DNA of 64,000 bases, from the NCBI GenBank assembly GCA_034331105.1, contig JAXQGB010000010.1, positions 23,372-87,371 of the forward strand, given 5' to 3'. The stretch is from Caenicola sp034331105. Lineage in GTDB: Bacteria; Synergistota; Synergistia; Synergistales; Synergistaceae. Below are positions 52,917 to 61,181 of the stretch, piece by piece. Position numbers and translations under genes: made by a program. Under the pieces are notes generated by a model. It had not been told where the DNA came from. It did not search any database and saw nothing but the letters and a program-made list of their open reading frames with translations. The stretch's first letter is position 1. Each line of letters begins with the position of its first letter.

Positions 52917-53609
52917 ATAGCAAACAGGGACGACGAGCCCCGCGTGAATTCCGACATTCGGGCAACAGAGATTCTTCTCATCGATGAAGCAAATGCCAAA
53001 CGAGGCGTAATAAGCACTAAAGAAGCGCTGGCAATGGCAGAAGCGGCTGAACTTGACCTGGTGGAGGTGGCCCCTCAGGCGACCCCGCCGGTATGCAGGA
53101 TAATGGATTACGGAAAGTTCCGTTTCCAGCAGCAGAAGCGTGACAAGGACGCCCGTAAGAAACAGAAGAATCAGGTAGTAAAAGAGATCAAAATGCGTCC
53201 AAAGATCGACCAGCATGACTATGATTTCAAGGTGAAGGCAATAAAGACGTTTCTTCAGGCCGGTCATCGCGTAAAGGTCTCCATCTTCTTCAGAGGAAGA
53301 GAGATGGCATTCCTTGACCGCGGCAGAGATGTCCTGAACAAGGTCATGGCTGCGATAGTCGATTTCGGCAAAATGGAGATGGAGCCAAGGATGGAAGGCT
53401 CATACATGAGAATAATGATAGCCCCTGCCATCCAGTTAGAGGCTGTAAAGAAGCCCTCAGCTCCAAAAGAAGGCGCTCCGGCTCCGGAAAAGAAGCCAAA
53501 GAAAGAAGCAGCCCCGAAAACAGCTGATGCTGCTCCTGTTGAAGAGGCCAAAGAACCTAAAGAGGTAAAGGAACCAAAAGAGGCCAAGGAAAATTCAGAC
53601 ATCGAGTAG
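52917..53609 (+). CDS. infC: Translation initiation factor IF-3, AUA start
   Basis: A 230-residue IF-3 that binds the 30S subunit and rejects wrong start codons. The conserved N-terminus (ANRDDEPRVNSDIRATEILL) runs back past the first GTG (52944) to ATA 52917, 8 bases after AGGAGGT (52902-52908). infC starts with near-cognate codons such as AUU in most bacteria so that IF-3 limits its own synthesis; here the codon is AUA. After the C domain (about residue 172) there is an extra tail of about 58 residues rich in Lys, Glu, Pro and Ala with KEPKE repeats, not usual for IF-3. Confidence 0.95.
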   Translation: MANRDDEPRVNSDIRATEILLIDEANAKRGVISTKEALAMAEAAELDLVEVAPQATPPVCRIMDYGKFRFQQQKRDKDARKKQKNQVVKEIKMRPKIDQHDYDFKVKAIKTFLQAGHRVKVSIFFRGREMAFLDRGRDVLNKVMAAIVDFGKMEMEPRMEGSYMRIMIAPAIQLEAVKKPSAPKEGAPAPEKKPKKEAAPKTADAAPVEEAKEPKEVKEPKEAKENSDIE

Positions 53610-53696
53610 TTTTATATTCGTTACTGCTGATAAAAACAATAATGCGTGATCGTCTCTTTTAGACAGAGATATAACAGCAAGAGGAGGAACAATTCA

Positions 53697-53894
53697 ATGC
53701 CCAAGATGAAAACCCACTCCGCTACAAAAAAGCGTTTTAAGATAACCGGAACCGGCAAGGTAGCCTTCAAGAAGAGCGGCCGTTCACACCTTCTTTCTTC
53801 GAAGAACGCCAAAAGGCGCCGTTCTTTGAGGAGACAGGGTATACTTCCCGCAGCGGTAGAAGGTCATATCAAGAAAGTTCTGCCCTACGCATGA
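53697..53894 (+). CDS. rpmI: 50S ribosomal protein L35
   Basis: A 65-residue L35 with the family start PKMKTHSATKKRFK and SSKNAKRRRSLR. Full length. ATG 53697 follows GAGGAGG; an earlier in-frame start is not used. Middle gene of infC-rpmI-rplT. Confidence 0.97.
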   Translation: MPKMKTHSATKKRFKITGTGKVAFKKSGRSHLLSSKNAKRRRSLRRQGILPAAVEGHIKKVLPYA

Positions 53895-53940
53895 GGCCGG
53901 GGCTCTTTTAACGAGAAATAATACTGAGGAGTGACATTAA

Positions 53941-54297
53941 ATGCGAGTAAAGGGATCAAGTGCAAGCCGCAATAAACTTAAAAAACTATACAGCATCACA
54001 AAGGGATTCTGGGGACGCAAAAAGAACGTATACCGCAGGGCTCGTGAAGCCTACCTGCATGCTCTTACCAGCGCCTTTACAGGCCGCAAGCTTAAAAAAC
54101 GTGATTTCAGAAAACTCTGGATCATGCGCATAAACGCAGCTGCCCGTGCAAACGGAATAGCTTACAGCGCACTTATCAATGGACTGAAGAAGGCTGAGAT
54201 CAACATCAACCGGAAGATCCTTGCGGACCTTGCAGTCAACGACATGCCTGCATTCTCGAAACTTGTCGAAAAGGCCCAGTCAGCCCTGAAATCATAA
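53941..54297 (+). CDS. rplT: 50S ribosomal protein L20
   Basis: A 118-residue L20, full length, with RRKNVYRRA-type KNVYRRAREAYLHAL and WIMRINAAARANG. It binds 23S rRNA early in assembly and in several bacteria represses its own operon through the leader RNA. RBS GAGGAG lies before ATG 53941. KtrB follows after only 19 bases with no visible terminator. Confidence 0.97.
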   Translation: MRVKGSSASRNKLKKLYSITKGFWGRKKNVYRRAREAYLHALTSAFTGRKLKKRDFRKLWIMRINAAARANGIAYSALINGLKKAEININRKILADLAVNDMPAFSKLVEKAQSALKS

Positions 54298-54316
54298 ATT
54301 TCCTCAGAGCGGGAAA

Positions 54317-55642
54317 TTGAAAGTACATACTTCTTACAGAGTTGAGCAAGTTATAGTTTGGGGGTTCCTGCTGGTCATATTAGTGGGAGCCCTACTGCTA
54401 TGGTTATCCAACAAATATTTGTACGATATGCCGATCGCAGCTGTAGACGCTCTTTTTATGTCCACTTCGGCTGTCTGCGTGACAGGGCTTGTGACAATAA
54501 ACCTTGCAACAGGGCTGGGGATGGTCTCGCAGCTCATAATACTCGTCCTGATACAGATAGGCGGACTAGGCATAATGACTGCTGTAATGATGCTCGGACT
54601 TGTTGCGGGAAGAAGGATCGGCATAAAGAGCAGGCTCTTTTTTCTTGGGGGTTTCGGTTTGAATGGCGTGAGTGGTGCTGTCAGGCTACTGACTATACTC
54701 GCAAAATATACATTTGTTGTAGAAAGCCTTGGTGCTTTATTGCTTTACTGGGGATTCATCCGTCATGGAATACCTGTCGAAAAATCAATTTATTATGCTG
54801 TATTTCATTCTGTCAGCGCTTTTTGCAACGCAGGTTTTTCTCCGCTTCCGAATGGACTCAATGGTTTTTCCCTCTCTATAATAGTCCCTGCTGCTGTGAT
54901 GATGTTAATAATACTGGGGGGCATAGGGTTTCCGGTTTTTGCGAACTGCTGGGAAGCTTTATGGAAGAAAAGCAGGTTGTCGCACTATTCTAAGCTTGTT
55001 CTTTTGCTTACTTTCTGGCTTATAACATTAGGAACTGTTATGCTTTTGATTTCAGACTGGAAGGAAGGACTTGCAGGGCTTCCGGACTGGGCCAGAATTT
55101 GGAATGCGCTCTTTACAAGTGTGACTACCAGGACTGCAGGTTTTGACACAGTCAAGCCCTCTGTATTTTCAGAGCTGGGTAAGATACTTATGATAGCGCT
55201 GATGGTAATAGGTGCATCTCCTGCCTCTACAGGAGGCGGCATTAAGACAACGACACTTGGTGTGCTTGCAGTTGCTGCCTGGAACGAGATGCTCGGCAGG
55301 GACGAAAATGTTTTCTGGCACGGGAAGATCGGTTATCAAACAGTCAGGAGAGCTCTGGCTATGTCATTTATGTATTTAATTACTTTTTTTATAGGAGCAG
55401 TTGCTTTATCTTTGATTGAAGACTTTTCCTTTGAAGCCCTGCTCTTTGAAGCTGTCTCTGCAATGGGCACTGTAGGGCTTAGTCTCGGAATTACATCAGA
55501 ATTATCTGTTGCTGGTAAAATGGTCCTTGTGGTCCTGATGTTCTGGGGAAGGGTCGGCATACTCTCGTTTTTTGCGACCCTGATCAAAGAGGAAAAAAAG
55601 GTAGAAATACACTTTACAGAAGTCAATATTCCCATAGGATAA
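54317..55642 (+). CDS. ktrB: KtrB/TrkH-type potassium uptake channel subunit
   Basis: A 441-residue membrane protein built of four M1-P-M2 repeats. The four selectivity-loop glycines are seen in AVCVTGL, AFCNAGF, TRTAGF and MGTVGL. It conducts K+ (often Na+-dependent in KtrAB) and needs a cytoplasmic RCK subunit, encoded next. Start TTG 54317 with a weak GAGCGGG upstream; no better in-frame start exists. Confidence 0.95.
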   Translation: MKVHTSYRVEQVIVWGFLLVILVGALLLWLSNKYLYDMPIAAVDALFMSTSAVCVTGLVTINLATGLGMVSQLIILVLIQIGGLGIMTAVMMLGLVAGRRIGIKSRLFFLGGFGLNGVSGAVRLLTILAKYTFVVESLGALLLYWGFIRHGIPVEKSIYYAVFHSVSAFCNAGFSPLPNGLNGFSLSIIVPAAVMMLIILGGIGFPVFANCWEALWKKSRLSHYSKLVLLLTFWLITLGTVMLLISDWKEGLAGLPDWARIWNALFTSVTTRTAGFDTVKPSVFSELGKILMIALMVIGASPASTGGGIKTTTLGVLAVAAWNEMLGRDENVFWHGKIGYQTVRRALAMSFMYLITFFIGAVALSLIEDFSFEALLFEAVSAMGTVGLSLGITSELSVAGKMVLVVLMFWGRVGILSFFATLIKEEKKVEIHFTEVNIPIG

Positions 55643-55665
55643 CTATCCACGAAGGAGCGGAAACG

Positions 55666-56343
55666 ATGAGCAAAGAGAAAAAAAGTTTCCTTATAGTCGG
55701 ACTGGGACGTTTTGGAATATCTTTGAGCGAAAAACTTGTTGAGCTCGGACAGAGCGTAATAGGAGTGGATCAGCTTGCAGGTCCTGTAGCAGAGATGTCT
55801 GAAAAAATTGATGTGGCAGCCCAACTCGATGTTTCTGATGAGAATGCACTGATAAAAGTCGGGGCAAAAGAGGTCGATATTGCCATAGTTACGATAGGCG
55901 CGAGCCTCGAGAACAGTATTCTCTGTACCTCAATACTGGTAGATCTTGGGATCCCACTTGTCGTAGCAAGAGCTAACAGCGCACTGCATGCCAAGATACT
56001 AGCAAGGGTCGGCGCTCACAGGATAGTATTCCCTGAGTGGGATATGGGGCATAAAATTGCCGAGAATTTTGTATACCCATGGTATTCAAAATTTACTAAG
56101 ATAAATGGCGGAGATTTTTACTTTGGAAAGATAAAGCCTATTCCTGAGATGATCGGAAAGAACATGGCAGAACTGAAATTTTCTCAGCGGTATAAAGTTA
56201 TAGTAATACTGCTGGAACATGCCGGAAAACAGGAATCACCATCCCCTATCAGACCTTTTAAGGATACAGACGGACTTTGGGTGCTGGGACACAGAGAGGA
56301 CATGGACAAACTTATAACGAAAACCGATCCAGAAGACAAGTGA
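55666..56343 (+). CDS. ktrA: KtrA/TrkA-type RCK regulatory subunit
   Basis: A 225-residue protein with an N-terminal Rossmann RCK domain (GLGRFG at 12-17 and acidic end of strand 2, VIGVD) that binds ATP/ADP or NAD(H), and a C-terminal RCK_C domain (about 140-220). It forms the octameric gating ring on KtrB. GAAGGAGCGG precedes ATG 55666, 23 bases after ktrB. Confidence 0.95.
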   Translation: MSKEKKSFLIVGLGRFGISLSEKLVELGQSVIGVDQLAGPVAEMSEKIDVAAQLDVSDENALIKVGAKEVDIAIVTIGASLENSILCTSILVDLGIPLVVARANSALHAKILARVGAHRIVFPEWDMGHKIAENFVYPWYSKFTKINGGDFYFGKIKPIPEMIGKNMAELKFSQRYKVIVILLEHAGKQESPSPIRPFKDTDGLWVLGHREDMDKLITKTDPEDK

Positions 56344-56389
56344 TCACTGCAGAGGCTGGATCAGGTTTTCATGCATACACTGGGGGAAT

Positions 56390-57484
56390 ATGAAGATGTT
56401 TGAGGAACTTAAGGAACATGGGATGGAAAAACTTGCTGATTCGGGGCTTCTGGAAAGGCTTGAAAAACTCAAAAAAGCAGGGATGGAAAAGATATCAGAG
56501 ACATCGCTGCCACAGGATCTGCAGACAGTGCGTGCCAACCTTATCGGACGCAAGGGCGAGGTCACTGAGGTCCTTAAAAGTGTCGGACAGGCTGCGCCTG
56601 AGCTTAGAAAAGTTCTTGGACAAGCCGCAAACGAGGTCAAAGAGATACTGAGCCAGGCCATCGAGCAGAAGAATGAGGAATTGATAAACTGCACCTCCTG
56701 TTTTGAAGGAGCGGCGGACATCACTCTTCCGGGGGTGGATTTCACTTCCGGCGGGCTCCACCCGATAACCCAGATGTGCTACGACCTCAACGACGTCTTC
56801 CGTTCACTTGGTTTTGAAGTTTTTTCGGAACCTGAAATAACGAGCGAGTTTTATGCCTTTGATAATCTTAATTTCGCCCCGGAACATCCGGCACGTGAGA
56901 GCATGGACACATACTGGATCAAGGGCCATGACGAGGAGAGAGGGGCAAAGCGCCTCTGCCTCAGACCTCACTTGACCGGAGCAAGCGTCCGCTACCTTCA
57001 GCAGCACGGTGCTCCCGCACGTTTCGTCTACCCCGGAAGGGTCTACAGGAACGAGACTACTGACGCAAGGCATGAAAGGGCCTTCTTCCAGTACGAGGCG
57101 CTCATAGTGGACAAGGATTTCTCATTTGCTTCAGGGAAGGTGCTTGTAAAAACGATCCTCGACAAAATATTCGGAAGAGACGTTGAAGTAAGAATGAGGG
57201 TCGGATTCTTCCCCTTCGTTGAGCCCGGATTTGAGATAGATATGCGCTGTCTCGTATGTGGAGGAGAGGGCTGCAAAGTCTGCAAACACGTAGGATGGAT
57301 AGAGGTAATGCCAGGTGGGACCCCCCACCCCAACGTGCTGAAAGCGGCAGGCCTCGATCCTGCGGTCTGGTCCGGATTCTACATCAACATTGGATTGGAC
57401 AGGCTTGTTATGATGAGATACGGTGTAGATGATGTGCGCCTTTTCCACAGCGCCGACCTTCGTTTTCTTGATCAGTTCAAATAG
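56390..57484 (+). CDS. pheS: Phenylalanyl-tRNA synthetase alpha subunit
   Basis: A 364-residue class II synthetase subunit with an N-terminal coiled coil (about 1-110) and the catalytic domain with HPARESMDTYW, LRPHLTGASVRYL and GLDRLVMMRYG. Between motifs there is a cysteine-rich insertion, CLVCGGEGCKVCKHVGW (283-299), with four Cys placed as a zinc ribbon; this is present in some bacterial PheS proteins only. Start at ATG 56390 (GGGGG 4 bases upstream) or ATG 56396. Forms a heterotetramer with PheT. Confidence 0.95.
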   Translation: MKMFEELKEHGMEKLADSGLLERLEKLKKAGMEKISETSLPQDLQTVRANLIGRKGEVTEVLKSVGQAAPELRKVLGQAANEVKEILSQAIEQKNEELINCTSCFEGAADITLPGVDFTSGGLHPITQMCYDLNDVFRSLGFEVFSEPEITSEFYAFDNLNFAPEHPARESMDTYWIKGHDEERGAKRLCLRPHLTGASVRYLQQHGAPARFVYPGRVYRNETTDARHERAFFQYEALIVDKDFSFASGKVLVKTILDKIFGRDVEVRMRVGFFPFVEPGFEIDMRCLVCGGEGCKVCKHVGWIEVMPGGTPHPNVLKAAGLDPAVWSGFYINIGLDRLVMMRYGVDDVRLFHSADLRFLDQFK

Positions 57485-57496
57485 GAGATATATACG

Positions 57497-59926
57497 ATGA
57501 AACTTTCACTTAACTGGATAAAAAAATATGTGGATCTTCCCGAAGATCTGACCATGGAAAAACTTTCCTACGACCTCACCATGTGCACCGTCGAAGTTGA
57601 GGATGCAGTCGACCTTGCAGAAAGTCTCGGAGGACTTGTCGTAGGAAAGATAATCACAGTGGAACCGCATCCCGATGCGGACAAACTCAGGATATGCACA
57701 GTAGACGTAGGCGATATGGCCCCAAGTACGATAGTATGCGGAGGGATCAACCTGATCCCCGGTCAGCTTACAGTAGTGGCAAAACCCGGAGCCATGGTGC
57801 GCTGGCACGGAGTCGGCGACCCTGTCGAGATAAAACCGGCGAAGCTCAGGGGCGTTATGAGCTATGGAATGATATGCTCATCAGGCGAAATAGGACTTGA
57901 GGAACTCTTTCCGACATCACGCGAAGCTGAGATCATGGACATCACGGAACTTGGTTCTGAGCCCGGGAGCCCTGCAGCTGAAGCCCTCGGACTCAAAGAC
58001 ATCATACTTGAGATAGACAACAAGTCGCTGACGAACAGGCCTGACCTATGGGGACACTATGGAATGGCGCGTGAACTTGCAGCCATTTACGACCGCAAAC
58101 TGATGCCCCTAGAAAAAGCTGATCTGCCTAATGGAAGCGGTGATCTTGGAATCGTGATAGAAGACCCGGACAGATGCCCACGATACGCTGCCATTACTTT
58201 CAAAAACATCAAAAATGTCCCCTCACCCTTCGAGCTTAAGAGCATGATATGGCGCGTGGGCATGAGGCCGATCAACCTTCCCGTCGACATAACGAACTAC
58301 GTGATGCTCGCAACGGGACAGCCCACCCATGGATTTGACAAAAACCACATCAATGGCAATATCCATATCAGGACAGCCAAAGAGGGAGAGAAGCTTGAAC
58401 TGCTTGACGGCGAGGTCCTTGACCTTACGACTGCAGACCTCGTCATCGCTGATGAGAAGAACCCTGTTGCCCTTGCCGGCATAATGGGTGGCAAGCTTGA
58501 CTCCATCCTGGAGGGTACAACGGAGATAATACTTGAACTGGCGAACTTCACAGCGATGGGTGTCAGGCGTACCGCACAGAGATTCGACATACGCACGGAA
58601 GCCTCCTCGCGTTTTGAAAAGAGTGTAGAACCGCAGCGCGTTGATGGTGCTATAGCAGTAGCCGTAAACATGTTTAAAGAATACTTCCCGGAGTCCGAAA
58701 TAGTGGGTTTTGTCGATTCATATCCTCTTCCCCTTAAAAATTCCGAGGTAGAAGTGCCTCTCGCATTCCTTTCGAGGAGGTTAGGCAAGGAACTTACCGC
58801 GGAAGAAGTTATTAGGATACTCGACAACCTTGGTTTCAAAACAGAGGCAAGGGATGGCATGCTCCACGTAACGGCGCCCTCATGGAGGTCGACAGGAGAT
58901 ATCTCGCTTCCGGACGACATCCTTGAAGAAGTCGCGAGACTCATGGGATATGAGAACTTTGATTTTATACCCCCGACTGTCATACTTGAAAAACCCATCA
59001 ACCAGAGAAAAGTGGAAATGGAGCGCTCTATAAGGGAATACCTAGCCTTTAGGTGCCGCATGCAGGAAATATTTACCTATCCATGGATTGAGGATGAATA
59101 TATTGAGGCGTCATGCGCAGAGACAGACAAGATGCTCTGCCTCAGCACACCTCCGTCACCTGACGAAAGCAGGCTTCGTTCCACGCTCATCCCGGGTATG
59201 ATGAAAGGCGTATTCACTAACCTAAGGTATTTTGACAGCTTCCGTATATTCGAGCTTACCCAGGTGTTTGCCGACGAAAATTATCACAGCATCAATGATC
59301 CTGCAGAGCAGCTCCCGGAGATAGCAAGACACCTTGGCGGAGCCTTTGTTGGAGCTGATCCTAGGCTTTTATTAAGGCAGGCCAAAGGAACGCTTGAGCA
59401 CATGCACAGGGCGGTCCATATGGAACCTCTCAGCTTTGCTCAGGTCACAAAACCGAAGTGGGCGGACGACAAGCTTTGGCTCAACGTCATGTATGGAGAT
59501 CAGTCCATCGGCTGCATCGGACTCATTTCCCTCAGGTCAGCCCGCAAAGCAGGGATAAAAAGGAGTATGACCGTACTCTTTGAGATCGATGTCGAGAAAC
59601 TGGTGCCTCTCGCATCAAGACAGAACAGGTACATGCGCCTTCCCGAATATCCTTGTGTGGATTTTGACCTCTCAATAGTTTTTGACGAAAAGATCACATG
59701 GGCAGAGATCTACGAGACGGCTTTAAAGGTAGAACTTGTCAAAGATGTCCGTTTTATAGACGAATACCGTGGTCCGCAGGCGGGAGAGGGCAAGAAATCT
59801 GTTTCCTTCCGCACGAGGATATGCTCAGACGAAGGTACCCTTACGTCTGAAAAGATAGAGATGATCACAAAACAGATGATGAAGAAGATGTCAAAGAAAT
59901 TTGGCGGAGATGTCCGCGGGGCATAA
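57497..59926 (+). CDS. pheT: Phenylalanyl-tRNA synthetase beta subunit
   Basis: An 809-residue subunit with the full set of domains: N-terminal tRNA-binding OB fold (about 40-150, HPDADKLRICTVDVG), B3/B4 editing domain, B5 (about 410-475), catalytic-like core and C-terminal FDX-ACB anticodon domain (about 715-805, YPCVDFDLSIVFDE). It recognises tRNA-Phe and edits mischarged tyrosine. ATG 57497 is 12 bases after pheS. Confidence 0.97.
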   Translation: MKLSLNWIKKYVDLPEDLTMEKLSYDLTMCTVEVEDAVDLAESLGGLVVGKIITVEPHPDADKLRICTVDVGDMAPSTIVCGGINLIPGQLTVVAKPGAMVRWHGVGDPVEIKPAKLRGVMSYGMICSSGEIGLEELFPTSREAEIMDITELGSEPGSPAAEALGLKDIILEIDNKSLTNRPDLWGHYGMARELAAIYDRKLMPLEKADLPNGSGDLGIVIEDPDRCPRYAAITFKNIKNVPSPFELKSMIWRVGMRPINLPVDITNYVMLATGQPTHGFDKNHINGNIHIRTAKEGEKLELLDGEVLDLTTADLVIADEKNPVALAGIMGGKLDSILEGTTEIILELANFTAMGVRRTAQRFDIRTEASSRFEKSVEPQRVDGAIAVAVNMFKEYFPESEIVGFVDSYPLPLKNSEVEVPLAFLSRRLGKELTAEEVIRILDNLGFKTEARDGMLHVTAPSWRSTGDISLPDDILEEVARLMGYENFDFIPPTVILEKPINQRKVEMERSIREYLAFRCRMQEIFTYPWIEDEYIEASCAETDKMLCLSTPPSPDESRLRSTLIPGMMKGVFTNLRYFDSFRIFELTQVFADENYHSINDPAEQLPEIARHLGGAFVGADPRLLLRQAKGTLEHMHRAVHMEPLSFAQVTKPKWADDKLWLNVMYGDQSIGCIGLISLRSARKAGIKRSMTVLFEIDVEKLVPLASRQNRYMRLPEYPCVDFDLSIVFDEKITWAEIYETALKVELVKDVRFIDEYRGPQAGEGKKSVSFRTRICSDEGTLTSEKIEMITKQMMKKMSKKFGGDVRGA

Positions 59927-59968
59927 AGCTCTGGTAAAATAGAGGAAGAAAGATCAGGAGGTGCTGAT

Positions 59969-60241
59969 ATGATAGAGCAGTTTGAAAAGCTTGAAGCCGC
60001 GATAAACGGTCTTGAAGCGTGCATAGAGGAAATGAAAAAAGAAAACGAGAAATTTAAAAAAGAAGCCCAGGAACTTAAAGGCATAATTGAGGACAGAGAC
60101 CTTGAGATACTACAGCTCCAGGAGGACTTTCAGAAGAAGTCCACTGTCCATGATACTGAGAGAAATGATATAGAACACAAGCTGGAAGGGTTACTTGGCA
60201 GGGTCTCTTCCCTTACAGCAGGAAAAAAAGATACACAATAG
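59969..60241 (+). CDS. Short coiled-coil protein, ZapB-like
   Basis: A 90-residue protein that is nearly all coiled coil (residues 1-75, many Glu, Lys and Leu in heptads: MIEQFEKLEAAINGLEACIE). It lies directly before a ZapA-like gene, so a part in cell division like that of ZapB is possible; the sequence itself is too simple to prove it. CAGGAGG precedes ATG 59969. Confidence 0.65.
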   Translation: MIEQFEKLEAAINGLEACIEEMKKENEKFKKEAQELKGIIEDRDLEILQLQEDFQKKSTVHDTERNDIEHKLEGLLGRVSSLTAGKKDTQ

Positions 60242-60271
60242 CGCCAAATTGAGATAAAAGGAGTTTTTACA

Positions 60272-60547
60272 ATGGACGAAGCGCCTGAGATCCGAAACCT
60301 GGGTGAGGGGAAATATTCTTTCCTTGTCGGCAGGCAGAGATACACTCTTACCACTGCGCTTGATGAGGGGCGCTTCGTCCGCATTGTCTCCGGAATACAA
60401 GAGCTGGTGAGTTCTTTTCCTCCAACGCTTTCACAGGAGGAAAGGCTGTTTCTTGCCTTGATGTCCTTCTCCCATGAGCTTGACGACATAAAATGCAGGA
60501 TCGATTCTGTTACCGAAACTCTCAAAGAGAGCGGGTCTGATAATTGA
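60272..60547 (+). CDS. ZapA-like cell division protein
   Basis: A 91-residue protein that fits ZapA: a short beta part (YSFLVGRQRYTLTT) and a long helix (ERLFLALMSFSHELDDIKCRIDSVTETL) with conserved small N-terminal domain spacing. ZapA bundles FtsZ filaments. Neighbours fit: coiled-coil protein before, cvpA after (as in many bacteria, where zapA, cvpA and mutS2 are adjacent). The start ATG 60272 follows AAGGAG. Its stop overlaps the TTG of cvpA. Confidence 0.7.
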   Translation: MDEAPEIRNLGEGKYSFLVGRQRYTLTTALDEGRFVRIVSGIQELVSSFPPTLSQEERLFLALMSFSHELDDIKCRIDSVTETLKESGSDN

Positions 60548-61176
60548 ATCTTGTCGGATGGCATCTGATCGACATTTTTTTTATCCTTCTCGGATGCTAC
60601 TTTGTTATCCGGGGCTGCTTTAGAGGTTTCGTAGGAGAGGTAATTACCCTTCTCGGTTTTTTCTGCTCTATCTACGTCTCGTTTAAATTCTCAGGAAAAT
60701 TCGGAGATGGAATAAGCGCCTTAACAGGAATAAACGAATCAGTCTCGCAGCTCGCAGCCATTATCCTTGTCTGGCTCGTAATATCAATAATTGTTGCCTT
60801 TATCCGCCAAATGATGAAGGGACTTATCTCTGCGATAAGCCTGAGCGGTATCGACAGGCTGCTGGGAATTTTATCCGGTCTGCTCAAAACATTCATAGCA
60901 GTCTACGTTGTCATGATAGGTGGCCTCCTCCTTGCTCCTGTAGTCGAACCTACCTGGATGACTGAAAGCGATATTATCCGCTATGCCGGAAGGCAGTGGC
61001 CAGAGGTAAAGCAGATACTCGTAGATTTCAACCTTCTTCCGAATGCTGAAACACTGCCCGAAGGAACGCTGGAACAGATCCTAAGACCATATCGGAATGG
61101 AGAGTCAGGCCCGGAGGGAAACATCCCTGACAGTGACAGGACCATGATGGGAACAGGCATCCGGGAACAGGTTTGA
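60544..61176 (+). CDS. CvpA-family membrane protein
   Basis: A 210-residue protein with four membrane segments (about 6-25, 30-50, 62-85, 105-130) in the CvpA fold; WHLIDIFFILLGCYFVIRGCFRGFVGEV is the family start. CvpA proteins are linked to colicin V production and envelope homeostasis. TTG 60544 overlaps the zapA stop in TTGA, giving close coupling. The last 60 residues are soluble. Confidence 0.85.
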   Translation: MNLVGWHLIDIFFILLGCYFVIRGCFRGFVGEVITLLGFFCSIYVSFKFSGKFGDGISALTGINESVSQLAAIILVWLVISIIVAFIRQMMKGLISAISLSGIDRLLGILSGLLKTFIAVYVVMIGGLLLAPVVEPTWMTESDIIRYAGRQWPEVKQILVDFNLLPNAETLPEGTLEQILRPYRNGESGPEGNIPDSDRTMMGTGIREQV

Positions 61177-61181
61177 TTTTC

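Noticed and set aside
58297..59061. 254-codon open frame antisense to pheT
   Set aside because: Serine-rich low-quality translation on the opposite strand of a well-conserved gene; a shadow frame.
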